A DNA stretch of 64,000 bases from an uncultured Coriobacteriaceae bacterium. GTDB lineage: Bacteria > Actinomycetota > Coriobacteriia > Coriobacteriales > Atopobiaceae. A program made the translations under genes and the position numbers. The stretch is from NCBI GenBank assembly GCA_902786015.1, contig CADAAU010000001.1:212116-276115 (forward strand), given 5' to 3'. Below, one piece after another: positions 45,102 through 53,463 of this stretch (its first letter is position 1; the number at the start of each line of letters is the position of its first letter). The notes below the pieces were generated by a model. The model was not told where the DNA came from and did no database searches. It worked only from the letters and a program-made list of their open reading frames with translations.

Positions 45102-45126
45102 GTTATAGCACAATGCGGGAGATGAC

Positions 45127-45780
45127 ATGGTTATCGTTGGCGTAGACCCCGGCTTGGCACACACAGGCTGGGGCATTGTCGAAACGCGTGGGTCCCTATG
45201 TCGTGCCCGCGCCTATGGATGCATAACCACGAAGGCCTCGGAGCCCCTAGCGGAGCGTCTGGGCTCCATCTTTCAAGAACTGTTGGAAGCCATTGAGCGG
45301 TATGGTCCGACACAGCTTGCAATAGAAAAGATCTTCTTTGGTGAAAACGTGCGTTCCGCAATTGCAACCGCACAGGCACGCGGGGCAGCGATTGTCGCCG
45401 CTTCCCAAGCTGGACTTGAGGTTGGGGAATACACTCCCATGCAAATCAAACAGGCCGTCGTAGGAGAGGGCTCAGCAGACAAGCGTCAGGTCATCTATAT
45501 GGTGCGCAACGTCCTAGCGCTTGATCACGATCCACGTCCCGATCACTGCGCAGATGCCTTGGCGTGCGCGGTATGCCATGCCAATCTCATGCGTACCACT
45601 GCCTTGACGCGTGACCATGCGGCCGCACAGATGTTCGAACAAGAGCGTGCACAGGCTGAAGCCGACCGCGAAAGAGCGCGTCAAATCACCGCAGCGGCCA
45701 CTGCCGCCCACCATAGTGGGGCCGTACGCAATCGTAGTACCCTTGGACATGTTCGCCAGAGCAGGAGGTCGACCGCATGA
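45127..45780 (+). CDS. ruvC: Holliday junction resolvase RuvC
   Basis: The 217-residue product has the RuvC fold with catalytic D7 (VGVDPG), E67 (LAIEKIFF) and the C-terminal acidic/His group in RPDHCADALACAV. FGENVRSAIATAQARG matches the family. It cuts Holliday junctions bound by RuvAB. About 45 extra C-terminal residues, rich in Ala, Arg and Glu, go beyond the usual 160-175. GCGGGAG precedes the ATG. Confidence 0.95.
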   Translation: MVIVGVDPGLAHTGWGIVETRGSLCRARAYGCITTKASEPLAERLGSIFQELLEAIERYGPTQLAIEKIFFGENVRSAIATAQARGAAIVAASQAGLEVGEYTPMQIKQAVVGEGSADKRQVIYMVRNVLALDHDPRPDHCADALACAVCHANLMRTTALTRDHAAAQMFEQERAQAEADRERARQITAAATAAHHSGAVRNRSTLGHVRQSRRSTA

Positions 45781-46403
45781 TAGTTTCTCTTACCGGTACT
45801 TTAGCGATGGTACAACCCAACGAGGTGGTGCTCGACGTTGCCGGTGTCGGCTATAGTCTGGGGGTGTCGTCCACTACGGCATCATCAGTCGGCTCTGTCG
45901 GCACCGAGGGAGTTACGCTGCTCACTCGGCTGGTGGTCCGTGAGGGGGCCATCGACTTATATGGATTTGCAAGCAAAGAAGAACGTGCCCTGTTCGATCG
46001 GCTCGTAGGTATTTCGGGGGTGGGCCCAAAGCTTGCTCTTGCGGTTCTCTCTACGTTCACTCCGACCGCTCTCGCGGGAGTCGTGGCCAACAAGGACGCG
46101 ACGAGAATGGCGAAGGTGCCGGGCGTGGGAAAGAAAACCGCAACTCGACTTCTTTTGGAGCTTGCGGACGTGTTTGCAAAGGACGCTGTACTGAGTCTTC
46201 TTGTGGCTGACTCGGGAGAATCAACAGACGACGCACCAACTGGTGATGCAGCGCAGGTGGATGCAGATGCCCGAGAAGCCCTTTTGTCTATGGGGTTCAC
46301 GCCAAAGGAGGCCGACCTTGCGCTTGAGGGCCATGTAGAGGCGGGAGCCTTGGGGACTGAGGCGGCGCTCGGCTATGCCTTGCGTCGTATGGGAAGCAGG
46401 TGA
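45777..46403 (+). CDS. ruvA: Holliday junction helicase subunit RuvA
   Basis: The 208-residue protein has the OB-fold N-terminus (MIVSLTGTL...VVLDVAGVGY), two helix-hairpin-helix motifs (LVGISGVGPKLAL and VPGVGKKTATRLLLEL), and domain III for RuvB contact (ALLSMGFTPKEADLAL). It binds the four-way junction. Its start overlaps the ruvC stop by four bases. Confidence 0.96.
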   Translation: MIVSLTGTLAMVQPNEVVLDVAGVGYSLGVSSTTASSVGSVGTEGVTLLTRLVVREGAIDLYGFASKEERALFDRLVGISGVGPKLALAVLSTFTPTALAGVVANKDATRMAKVPGVGKKTATRLLLELADVFAKDAVLSLLVADSGESTDDAPTGDAAQVDADAREALLSMGFTPKEADLALEGHVEAGALGTEAALGYALRRMGSR

Positions 46404-46409
46404 TGACGA

Positions 46410-47483
46410 ATGTGGGAGGCAGACTCCGGTGACTTGTTTGCCGATGCCACACCCGGTTTTTCGAGGCGCGCGCAGGGTCAGATGCAACGTGATGTCACTG
46501 GTGAGCTCACGCGAGAGGATCTTGACGTCGACCGATCGCTCAGGCCACAGACCCTCGACGACTATTGTGGCCAGGAGCGCGTGCGTGACAATTTACGCGT
46601 GCTCATGCAGGCGGCGCGAGAGCGCCATGAACCGCTTGACCATGTGATTTTTTCGGGACCACCTGGATTGGGAAAGACGACTTTGGCTGGCATTGTGGCA
46701 AACGAGATGGGCGCCCATATGCGTGCGACCTCTGGTCCTGCCATTGAGCGAACGGGTGACCTCGCTGCAATTCTCACCAATTTAGAGGAGGGTGACGTCC
46801 TCTTTGTGGACGAGATTCATCGCCTAAACCATCAGGTCGAGGAAGTACTCTATCCCGCTATGGAAGACTTCTATCTCGACATCGTTATTGGAAAGGGTCC
46901 TGCGGCGCGCTCCATTCGACTCGATGTGCCACGGTTTACGTTGGTTGGCGCAACGACGCGGACCGGATTGCTTACTGGTCCGCTCCGAGACCGCTTTGGC
47001 ATTTCGTACCGTCTCGATTACTATTCGGTGGAGGAGCTTTCGCACATCGTCAGCCGATCGGCTCAGATACTTGGCACCACGCTCGACGAGGAGGCTTCGG
47101 CCGAAATCGCCTCAAGAAGTCGAGGAACCCCTCGTCTTGCAAATCGCCTGCTCAAACGCGTGCGCGACTATGCACAGGTGCGGGCGGGAGGCCAAATTAC
47201 TTGGGAGGTAGCTGCCGAAGCCCTTACGTTCTTTGAAATCGACGAAATGGGCCTGGATTGGATGGACATAAAGATTCTTCTTGCGCTCACACAAACGTTT
47301 AGAGGAAGGCCCGTGGGGCTTTCGACTCTGGCAAGTGCGGTGGCAGAGGATGCCTCCACGCTTGAGGATGTGTACGAGCCGTATCTGCTCCAACAGGGTC
47401 TGATTGTTCGAACTCCTCAGGGGCGTCAGGCGACGCTTGCCGCCTTCGAACACGTGGGTGTTACGCCTCCTCCACAAACCTAA
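46410..47483 (+). CDS. ruvB: Holliday junction helicase ATPase RuvB
   Basis: The 357-residue AAA+ ATPase shows [11 protein letters not shown], Walker [10 protein letters not shown], Walker [20 protein letters not shown], sensor GATTRTG and the winged-helix end with [11 protein letters not shown] and TPQGRQAT. It drives branch migration. It starts six bases after ruvA and completes the ruvCAB operon. Residues 1-35 form an extra variable N-terminus, as in many actinobacteria. Confidence 0.96.
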   Translation: MWEADSGDLFADATPGFSRRAQGQMQRDVTGELTREDLDVDRSLRPQTLDDYCGQERVRDNLRVLMQAARERHEPLDHVIFSGPPGLGKTTLAGIVANEMGAHMRATSGPAIERTGDLAAILTNLEEGDVLFVDEIHRLNHQVEEVLYPAMEDFYLDIVIGKGPAARSIRLDVPRFTLVGATTRTGLLTGPLRDRFGISYRLDYYSVEELSHIVSRSAQILGTTLDEEASAEIASRSRGTPRLANRLLKRVRDYAQVRAGGQITWEVAAEALTFFEIDEMGLDWMDIKILLALTQTFRGRPVGLSTLASAVAEDASTLEDVYEPYLLQQGLIVRTPQGRQATLAAFEHVGVTPPPQT

Positions 47484-47538
47484 ATCAGGTCTGCCCTCAG
47501 TATTCAACGCATTGCCGCTTGGAAGAACGCCCACCAGA

Positions 47539-48615
47539 TTATGGGGCGGTCTCGAAAGTCACTATGTCGAGATCCTCAACATGCAGGCGAATGAGCGACT
47601 CGATGTTTTTTCGCGCACCCTCGTTGAGCTCGCCCTTTGTCATAACCGTTGCCACGATCTGACTTGTGAGTTGCTCGTCTTCTGTGTCGTAGGAATCTTC
47701 CTCACCAATGCGATAGCTTAAAACCTGAGGATAGATAATCTTGAGCTCGCGTGTAGTCATCTCGGTGTTGTATTTGTCCACGACTTCGAATACAGTACCT
47801 TTTTCTGCCATTGCTTTCGATATAACCTGCGTCGTAAAGAATATGCAGGGAATGGCGATGATGATGGATCCGATAATAAGATGTCTGCGGAGTTTGAGCG
47901 ACTCCTCCCGAGCCATTTGCTCCTCCCGTGCAGTAACGAGTCCGTCTCCGTCTGTGTCTGCATGGAGGGGGATATGAAGAGCAATGAGAACGATATGCGC
48001 CCCAAACGAGATGAAGGCGACGTTGATAAGGAACTTATACAAGCCAGATGCTCCGACGGTCCAGCCTCGAATGGCGAGGCCATAACCAGCAGCACAAAGA
48101 GGGGGCATGAGTGCTGTAGCGACCGCGACACCTGCGATGAGTGTTGTTGGTTCTTGTTTACGCGAGATTCCAAGTGCTCCCGCAAACCCTCCCACAAAGG
48201 CGATAAGCACATCCCAGATGGTCGCCGTTGTGTTGGTGAGAAGTTGGTTGGTGGTGTTTGAGAGAGGCGAGATCGTAAAGTAGAGGGTCGAAGTTGTTAG
48301 ACAGACGACGATTTGAAAGAATAGGCCAGCAATGGAGGTATGCAAGAGCTTTTTGTCCGCTGTGACGACCGAGTAGGATATGGCGAGAACGGAGCCCATG
48401 ATCGGACAAATGAGCATTGCGCCGATGACCGCCTCCGTCGAATCGGTATTGAGTCCAATGGAGGCGATGAGCATGGCGGCAATGAGCTGACAGATGTGGA
48501 TGCCGTCGATGGTCGAGGCCTCCACAATGCGCTTGCGTATGGTCTTGTATCGGGCTCGTCCCTCACTTACGTTAAAAAACCCACGTATAGTTCTTCCGAG
48601 GGAACGTATCTTCAC
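47539..48615 (-). CDS. DUF389 membrane protein with EF-hand-like loop
   Basis: The 358-residue protein has several membrane helices from residue 40 to about 265 and the DUF389 pattern: TDSTEAVIGAMLICPIMG, then AGVAVATALMPPLCAAGYGLA. Between helices, residues 220-231 read DTDGDGLVTARE. This fits the EF-hand calcium loop at positions 1, 3, 5, 6 (Gly), 8 (hydrophobic) and 12 (Glu). A soluble C-terminal domain of about 90 residues follows. The start is a GTG at 48615 with AGGAGG six bases upstream. Family function is not established. The gene is convergent with ruvB and divergent from the HD-GYP gene. Confidence 0.8.
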   Translation of the reverse strand: MKIRSLGRTIRGFFNVSEGRARYKTIRKRIVEASTIDGIHICQLIAAMLIASIGLNTDSTEAVIGAMLICPIMGSVLAISYSVVTADKKLLHTSIAGLFFQIVVCLTTSTLYFTISPLSNTTNQLLTNTTATIWDVLIAFVGGFAGALGISRKQEPTTLIAGVAVATALMPPLCAAGYGLAIRGWTVGASGLYKFLINVAFISFGAHIVLIALHIPLHADTDGDGLVTAREEQMAREESLKLRRHLIIGSIIIAIPCIFFTTQVISKAMAEKGTVFEVVDKYNTEMTTRELKIIYPQVLSYRIGEEDSYDTEDEQLTSQIVATVMTKGELNEGARKNIESLIRLHVEDLDIVTFETAP

Positions 48616-48727
48616 GATTGCCTCCTAACCTCAGAACACTATTTTAATGTTACTTATGTCGAAGACGCTTCTTATCTGTGGTTTTTTGTTTGAAAGGGCA
48701 ACATTCGTCTTTTGCAGACTGTCGTAT

Positions 48728-48733
48728 TATAAT
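48728..48733 (+). promoter_or_regulatory. -10 box of HD-GYP gene
   Basis: A consensus TATAAT lies 33 bases before the preferred start; a weak TTCGTC stands 18 bases upstream of it. Confidence 0.5.
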
Positions 48734-48766
48734 TAATGGCCTATATAAATTGGGAAGTTGGTGCCT

Positions 48767-50863
48767 ATGGCTACAGATAGTACGATCAATACGGAACGCG
48801 TGAAGAATCGGCTGGTTGAGTCGTTCTTGGTGTGCTTTATTGCGTTTATTATGAATATTGTTGGGGCGCAGTTGGCGAGCGCCCTTAATCTCCCCATATA
48901 CCTAGATAGCGTTGGCACTATTGTTGCGTCGATGCTGGGAGGCTATTTGCCAGGCATTTTGGTTGGTTATTTTACCAACCTCGTATTGGGCTTCTTCCAC
49001 AACGAGACCCTCTATTATGCGATTCTCAATGTCCTTGTCGCTCTGGTGACGGCATTCTTTGCGCACCGCAAGAAGCCGCAATCGCCGCTTCTTAAATGGG
49101 CTTGCATAGTCGTCGTGCTTTCCATCATGTGTGGATCGATGACGACGCTCATCGAGTGGGGGCTTGTGGGATTGGAGCCCAATTGGTTTCAGGCCGACCA
49201 GCTTATAGCGAATCTTCGCAATGACTTTTTGGACAAGTTGGTGTCCGTAGCAATGGGTTTGCTGATTGGCTACGCTCTACCTCAAAGGGTGTCCGAGCTC
49301 TTTGCCATGACTCTGTGGCAGCAGACGCCTCTTACGAGCGAAGAAGCCGCGTCTCTTTCGAACGTCGATTCCCGCGTAATGCCGCTGCGGGTAAAAATCA
49401 TAGGCATCGTCTGCATGCTTATGGTTGCCGTAGCTCTTGTTACCACTTGGATTAGTTACCTGATGTTCAACGACTCGATGGTGGCGGAACAGGCGGCGAA
49501 GGCCCAGGGAATAACAAACCTGATGATTGCGAACATCGATGCTTCACGGGTTGACGACTATCTGGATAAGGGGGAACAGGCTGAGGGCTACCTCGAGACT
49601 GAGCGTGCCCTTTCGGACATTCGTAACAGTTTTGATGGGGTCCAATATGTGTACGTCTATCGGATCTTGGAAGACGGATGCCACGTGGTGCTCGACCCAG
49701 ACACGGAGGAAGAGATGGGTTCGGACCCCGGCTCGGTCATAGAGTTCGACGAGGCCTTTATGCCCCATCTCAATGAACTGCTTGCCGGCAGGCCCATCGA
49801 TCCCATTGTGTCCAACGAGAAGTATGGCTGGCTCCTAACTGTCTACCAGCCGATTTATGACGAAAACGGGCGATGTGTATGCTATGCAGCAGTCGACTTG
49901 CTGATGGATCACATTCTAAATGACGGCTGTGCCTTCATTGCACGTGTTATTGCACTCTTCGCGGCTTTCCTCATACTCGTATGCGCTGGCATCTTGTGGC
50001 TCGCCCAATACGGAATTATACTGCCGCTCAACTCGATTGCCCGGGCAACGTTGGGATTTGCTTTCAATACCGAAGATAATCGCGAAGAGACAATTGCGCA
50101 CGTGCGGGATTTGAATGTCAGCTCCGGAGACGAAATCGAGAACCTATATCAGTCGGTGCTCAAGACCGCCGAGGATACCGTCGAGTACATCGCGGAGTCG
50201 GAAGAAAAAGGTAGAACAATCGAGCGCATGCAGGACAACCTCATCATGGTCATGGCGGATCTCGTAGAGAGCCGCGACCAGTTTACGGGCGATCACGTGC
50301 GCAAGACAGCAGCATATACGGCCATCATCATGGAGCAGATGCGCGAGGAAGGCTCCTATGTTGACCAGCTCACAGACAAGTTCGTCCATGATGTGGTACG
50401 CTCAGCGCCTCTGCACGACATCGGAAAGATCGTTGTTTCCGATACGGTGCTCAACAAGCCAGGTAGGCTGACCGATGAGGAATTCGAATCCATGAAGCGG
50501 CACACAACCGCTGGCCGCGAAATAATCGACCGAGCCGTTGGGGCAGTCAGCGAGCCGACATATCTGGATGAGGCAAAGAACCTTGCAGAATTCCATCACG
50601 AAAAATGGGCCGGCGGTGGCTATCCCACGGGCATATCGGGTGAGGACATACCGCTTTCAGCACGTATCATGGCCGTGGCCGACGTCTTTGACGCGTTGGT
50701 CTCCAAGAGGAGCTACAAGAAGGGATTCCCCTTCGACAAGGCCTTTGCGATTATCGAGGAGGGTATGGGTACTCACTTTGACCCGAAGGTTGCGACGGCC
50801 TTTCTCCACGTGCGCAAGAAGGCAGAGAGAATCGCTCGCTCGTATGGCGACGGTGACGAATAA
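48767..50863 (+). CDS. Membrane sensor HD-GYP protein with ECF-S-like N-terminus
   Basis: The 698-residue protein has five or six N-terminal membrane helices (about 20-180) that resemble the substrate-binding S component of ECF transporters (LPIYLDSVGTIVASMLGGYLP). A further helix (about 205-230), an extracytoplasmic sensor region (about 230-385) and another helix (about 390-415) follow, then a HAMP/coiled linker. The C-terminal HD-GYP domain has LHDIGKI and, near residue 625, GGGYPTG with IPLSARIMAVAD. HD-GYP domains hydrolyse cyclic di-GMP or other cyclic dinucleotides. The ATG at 48767 is preferred; an upstream TTG at 48758 is possible. Confidence 0.82.
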   Translation: MATDSTINTERVKNRLVESFLVCFIAFIMNIVGAQLASALNLPIYLDSVGTIVASMLGGYLPGILVGYFTNLVLGFFHNETLYYAILNVLVALVTAFFAHRKKPQSPLLKWACIVVVLSIMCGSMTTLIEWGLVGLEPNWFQADQLIANLRNDFLDKLVSVAMGLLIGYALPQRVSELFAMTLWQQTPLTSEEAASLSNVDSRVMPLRVKIIGIVCMLMVAVALVTTWISYLMFNDSMVAEQAAKAQGITNLMIANIDASRVDDYLDKGEQAEGYLETERALSDIRNSFDGVQYVYVYRILEDGCHVVLDPDTEEEMGSDPGSVIEFDEAFMPHLNELLAGRPIDPIVSNEKYGWLLTVYQPIYDENGRCVCYAAVDLLMDHILNDGCAFIARVIALFAAFLILVCAGILWLAQYGIILPLNSIARATLGFAFNTEDNREETIAHVRDLNVSSGDEIENLYQSVLKTAEDTVEYIAESEEKGRTIERMQDNLIMVMADLVESRDQFTGDHVRKTAAYTAIIMEQMREEGSYVDQLTDKFVHDVVRSAPLHDIGKIVVSDTVLNKPGRLTDEEFESMKRHTTAGREIIDRAVGAVSEPTYLDEAKNLAEFHHEKWAGGGYPTGISGEDIPLSARIMAVADVFDALVSKRSYKKGFPFDKAFAIIEEGMGTHFDPKVATAFLHVRKKAERIARSYGDGDE

Positions 50864-50867
50864 CAGG

Positions 50868-50889
50868 GAGCCGACGACAACGTCGGCTC
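50868..50889. terminator. Hairpin between convergent genes
   Basis: GAGCCGACG (50868-50876) and CGTCGGCTC (50881-50889) form a perfect 9-base stem with a four-base loop, five bases after the HD-GYP stop and before the end of the convergent gene. U-runs are weak. Confidence 0.7.
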
Positions 50890-50911
50890 GTTGATTCCAA
50901 ATTGAGTGTGA

Positions 50912-52342
50912 TTAGGTTACTCCAAGCGAGCGATAGGTTGGGTCCCGTAGTTTTTGGAGCGTCAATGCGAGCTCGCCCAAATAGACACGTTCAACATAGT
51001 CGCGCACGATATGCACTTCGGGGATGTACTCGTCCTCAAAGACATCTCGCAACATCCCTTTGAACTCATCAGCGTCGTCCACTGTGTCTACGGCGATGTA
51101 TACGGCATCGGGGGCAATCAGGGACATGGTAGTAGCGATGACGTTAAAAGCGAGTTCATGTAGGCCGTTGGCGCTCCAGAGCGCCTCGTCGTAGCTCGTG
51201 GAGAGCGAGAAGGAGCTCTCAAAGTACTTTGGCTCACCCGCAAGGTTTCGACGGCCTTTGAGGAGCTGTCCGTCTATTACGGTACCAAGCCCTCCCGCGT
51301 CGTGTCCGAAGGCATGACGATAGAAGACGAGGTTCTCTACCTCGTTTTGGCTGACATAGCACCCGACTGCGGCGGCGTTACAGTTGTTGTCGACAAACAC
51401 GGGCATTTTGAGTCGTTGTGAGAGATGAACACCCAGCTCGTGGCTTTTGTCGAGCACATTGGGAAGGGTGATGGTGCCTCGATAAGTGACTCCTGGGACG
51501 GCGACCCCCACCGCATCAAGTGTCTTGATGTCGATATCATGCAGAATGAGCGTATCGATAAGGTCGTCGACATCCCTAAAGTCGAGGAGCGGCTTCCTTA
51601 CCGTTCCCTCTGCCTTTCCTACACCGCGCTCGTAGAGCCTATAACCGATGCGGCTATGGTCGCGCATGACGAACAGCGTGACGATAAGGACACGTCTGTT
51701 GTCAGAGAAATCGCTTACGGCGCTGAGCGTGGCTTCGGGGAGTCCTGCGTCTTGGGCGTCGTGCAGCGCATGCAAGAGCAGCCGAAGAGCTCCTCCAGCA
51801 TCGTAGCTGCCAAACACCTTGGCGGGAATTTCGAATACTACCGTATGCGGATGCTCCTTGCGCATGCGAGCGCGCAAATGTGCGACTTGAGGTGCAAGAA
51901 GCACTGCCGCAAATCGGTCCGCCTCTTTTAGCGCCTGCTCTACGGGCAGGGCACAAAAATCATAGTCCAATGAGAGTGTCTTTGCAGCATCGGCCATCTT
52001 TGACGCAAACATCGAGGTGGTAAGGGCAGAAGTGCAACATAGAAGAATGGGCGTTGTCTTGCGGCTGAGTTGCTTCGCGAGTGCCTCACTCATCTGTTGA
52101 AAGAGGTCCTTTGCGCGCCTCATGTCATCGAGGGCAAAATGCAAAAAGAAGAGAGGGTCGTCGTTACGATGCGTTATTCGGTATTCGACAATCTCGGATT
52201 CGTCGACAATCGTATAGATGTTGATCTCTGCTCGCAGATTGTTCGCTTCGACATACAAATGATTATCGTCTGCCGCCACCATTTTGTGGCTTGCGAGGCT
52301 TTGTGTTCGTACCCATGCACGAAATTCCCGTCCGATATCCAT
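50912..52342 (-). CDS. PTS IIB-like domain fused to ROK-family domain
   Basis: The 476-residue protein has an unassigned N-terminal region (1-95). A domain like lactose/cellobiose-type PTS IIB follows (about 97-192), with PILLCCTSALTTSM retaining the phosphorylatable cysteine position C103 and LLAPQVAHLRARM matching the family's GPQV segment. A ROK kinase/repressor-type domain (about 215-476) has VGVAVPGV and DNNCNAAAVGCY. The ROK zinc-cysteine motif and a clear DNA-binding helix are not seen. It may sense PTS phosphorylation state or a sugar. GGAGGGA precedes the ATG. No PTS genes are adjacent. Confidence 0.7.
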   Translation of the reverse strand: MDIGREFRAWVRTQSLASHKMVAADDNHLYVEANNLRAEINIYTIVDESEIVEYRITHRNDDPLFFLHFALDDMRRAKDLFQQMSEALAKQLSRKTTPILLCCTSALTTSMFASKMADAAKTLSLDYDFCALPVEQALKEADRFAAVLLAPQVAHLRARMRKEHPHTVVFEIPAKVFGSYDAGGALRLLLHALHDAQDAGLPEATLSAVSDFSDNRRVLIVTLFVMRDHSRIGYRLYERGVGKAEGTVRKPLLDFRDVDDLIDTLILHDIDIKTLDAVGVAVPGVTYRGTITLPNVLDKSHELGVHLSQRLKMPVFVDNNCNAAAVGCYVSQNEVENLVFYRHAFGHDAGGLGTVIDGQLLKGRRNLAGEPKYFESSFSLSTSYDEALWSANGLHELAFNVIATTMSLIAPDAVYIAVDTVDDADEFKGMLRDVFEDEYIPEVHIVRDYVERVYLGELALTLQKLRDPTYRSLGVT

Positions 52343-52745
52343 GGTTTCCCTCCGGTGCTTCTCGTGCGCCTAACTAATTCGTTGCGGTCCCATAACGTAA
52401 GGATAGAGGATGCTTACCTCCGGCCGACTTGATAAAACCTCATGTTGCCGTAAGCGGTCAGTAGGCGTGGTTTGGGGTCGAAGTTTTCAACATGCATACG
52501 TGGTTTTGGCCAACTGGGAAAACGCGATGATTTTTGGCTGGCTTACGTTTTTCGACCCGTATTTCAAAGGAAATCACAGTAATTCTGACCTGCGAAAACA
52601 TGCTTTTTCGGGAGTTTGCTGCTCAATATGCGCAAGCTAGCTGTCACCTAGGAACAAGTTGCGGACGTAGATGCCTGACGCCCGCCAGACAATGGTTCAT
52701 ACAAAAGATCACATGGTCCTCAGCGTGGTTTTCGGAGGTGGCACG
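52343..52745. other. Intergenic region before the Tad operon
   Basis: About 400 bases separate the divergent ROK fusion gene and cpaB. It must hold both promoters, but I could not fix a convincing -35/-10 pair. Several G/T-rich stretches such as GGTTTTGGCCAACTGGG and TTTTTGGCTGGC recur in similar form. Short open frames here have no ribosome site or recognisable sequence. Confidence 0.4.
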
Positions 52746-53462
52746 ATGTCCAAGCGAATCAGAATACTTCTTTCGGTTGTGTGTGCTGGTGTGGCGATGG
52801 TGTTTTGCCTGTCCTACACATCTCACGTTCGCGAAGAGGCCGACAGAATGCGTACGGAGGCAATGCGCCGCTACGGGGGAGAGGTCGCGTCGCTGGTCGT
52901 TACCACGAGGCAAATTGAGGCGGGAGAGGTTATAGCCACAAAAGACGTAGAGCAGCGGGACTGGCTGTCGTCTTTGGCGCCAGAGGGCGCCCAGACTAGT
53001 TTGGATGATGTGGTGGGCCGGGAGGTCAGCGTCCCAGCGTCTGCCGGAGCCCCACTTACCGAGCTGAACTTCCGTGACCTCGCTCACCTTGCCGATATAC
53101 CGGCAGGCCATGTTGCCGTATCGGTTCCCATCACCGAGAAGCTCGGGGTATCGGTAGGAATTGCTGTGGGCACGCATGTAGTTGCCTATCGCACCACGCA
53201 GGATTCGGCTCAGGCCATTGGCGACGACGCAGTCGTCCTCGCGGTTCCGGGCGGATCGGGCACGGCCGGCCGGGGGAGTCTGACGATTGCCGTTTTGGCA
53301 AAGGACGTGCCAGCGGTATTGACGGCAAGTGCCTCAGGCGACTTGAGGCTGGTGGTCCCAGCGAGCGACGTTAACCAATTGGCTTCCAGCACGAAGGGTG
53401 GGGTTGGGTCGGTCGCGCCGGTGTCGGGAGACGAGTCTGCGCACAAAGAGGAAGGAAAGTGA
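52746..53462 (+). CDS. cpaB: Flp pilus assembly protein CpaB (SAF domain)
   Basis: The 238-residue protein has a membrane helix (about 7-25) and then a SAF domain: VVTTRQIEAGEVIATKDVEQRD, VVGREVSVPASAGAPLTELNF and HVAVSVPITEKLGVSVGIAVG, as in CpaB/RcpC. It probably sits outside the membrane as part of the pilus base or peptidoglycan-binding collar. The ATG at 52746 follows CGGAGGTGG; it opens the Tad operon and the next gene starts two bases after its stop. Confidence 0.88.
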   Translation: MSKRIRILLSVVCAGVAMVFCLSYTSHVREEADRMRTEAMRRYGGEVASLVVTTRQIEAGEVIATKDVEQRDWLSSLAPEGAQTSLDDVVGREVSVPASAGAPLTELNFRDLAHLADIPAGHVAVSVPITEKLGVSVGIAVGTHVVAYRTTQDSAQAIGDDAVVLAVPGGSGTAGRGSLTIAVLAKDVPAVLTASASGDLRLVVPASDVNQLASSTKGGVGSVAPVSGDESAHKEEGK

Positions 53463-53463
53463 G

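Noticed and set aside
52410..52640. Short gene before cpaB
   Set aside because: No ribosome site, no recognisable sequence, and poor codon character compared with neighbours.
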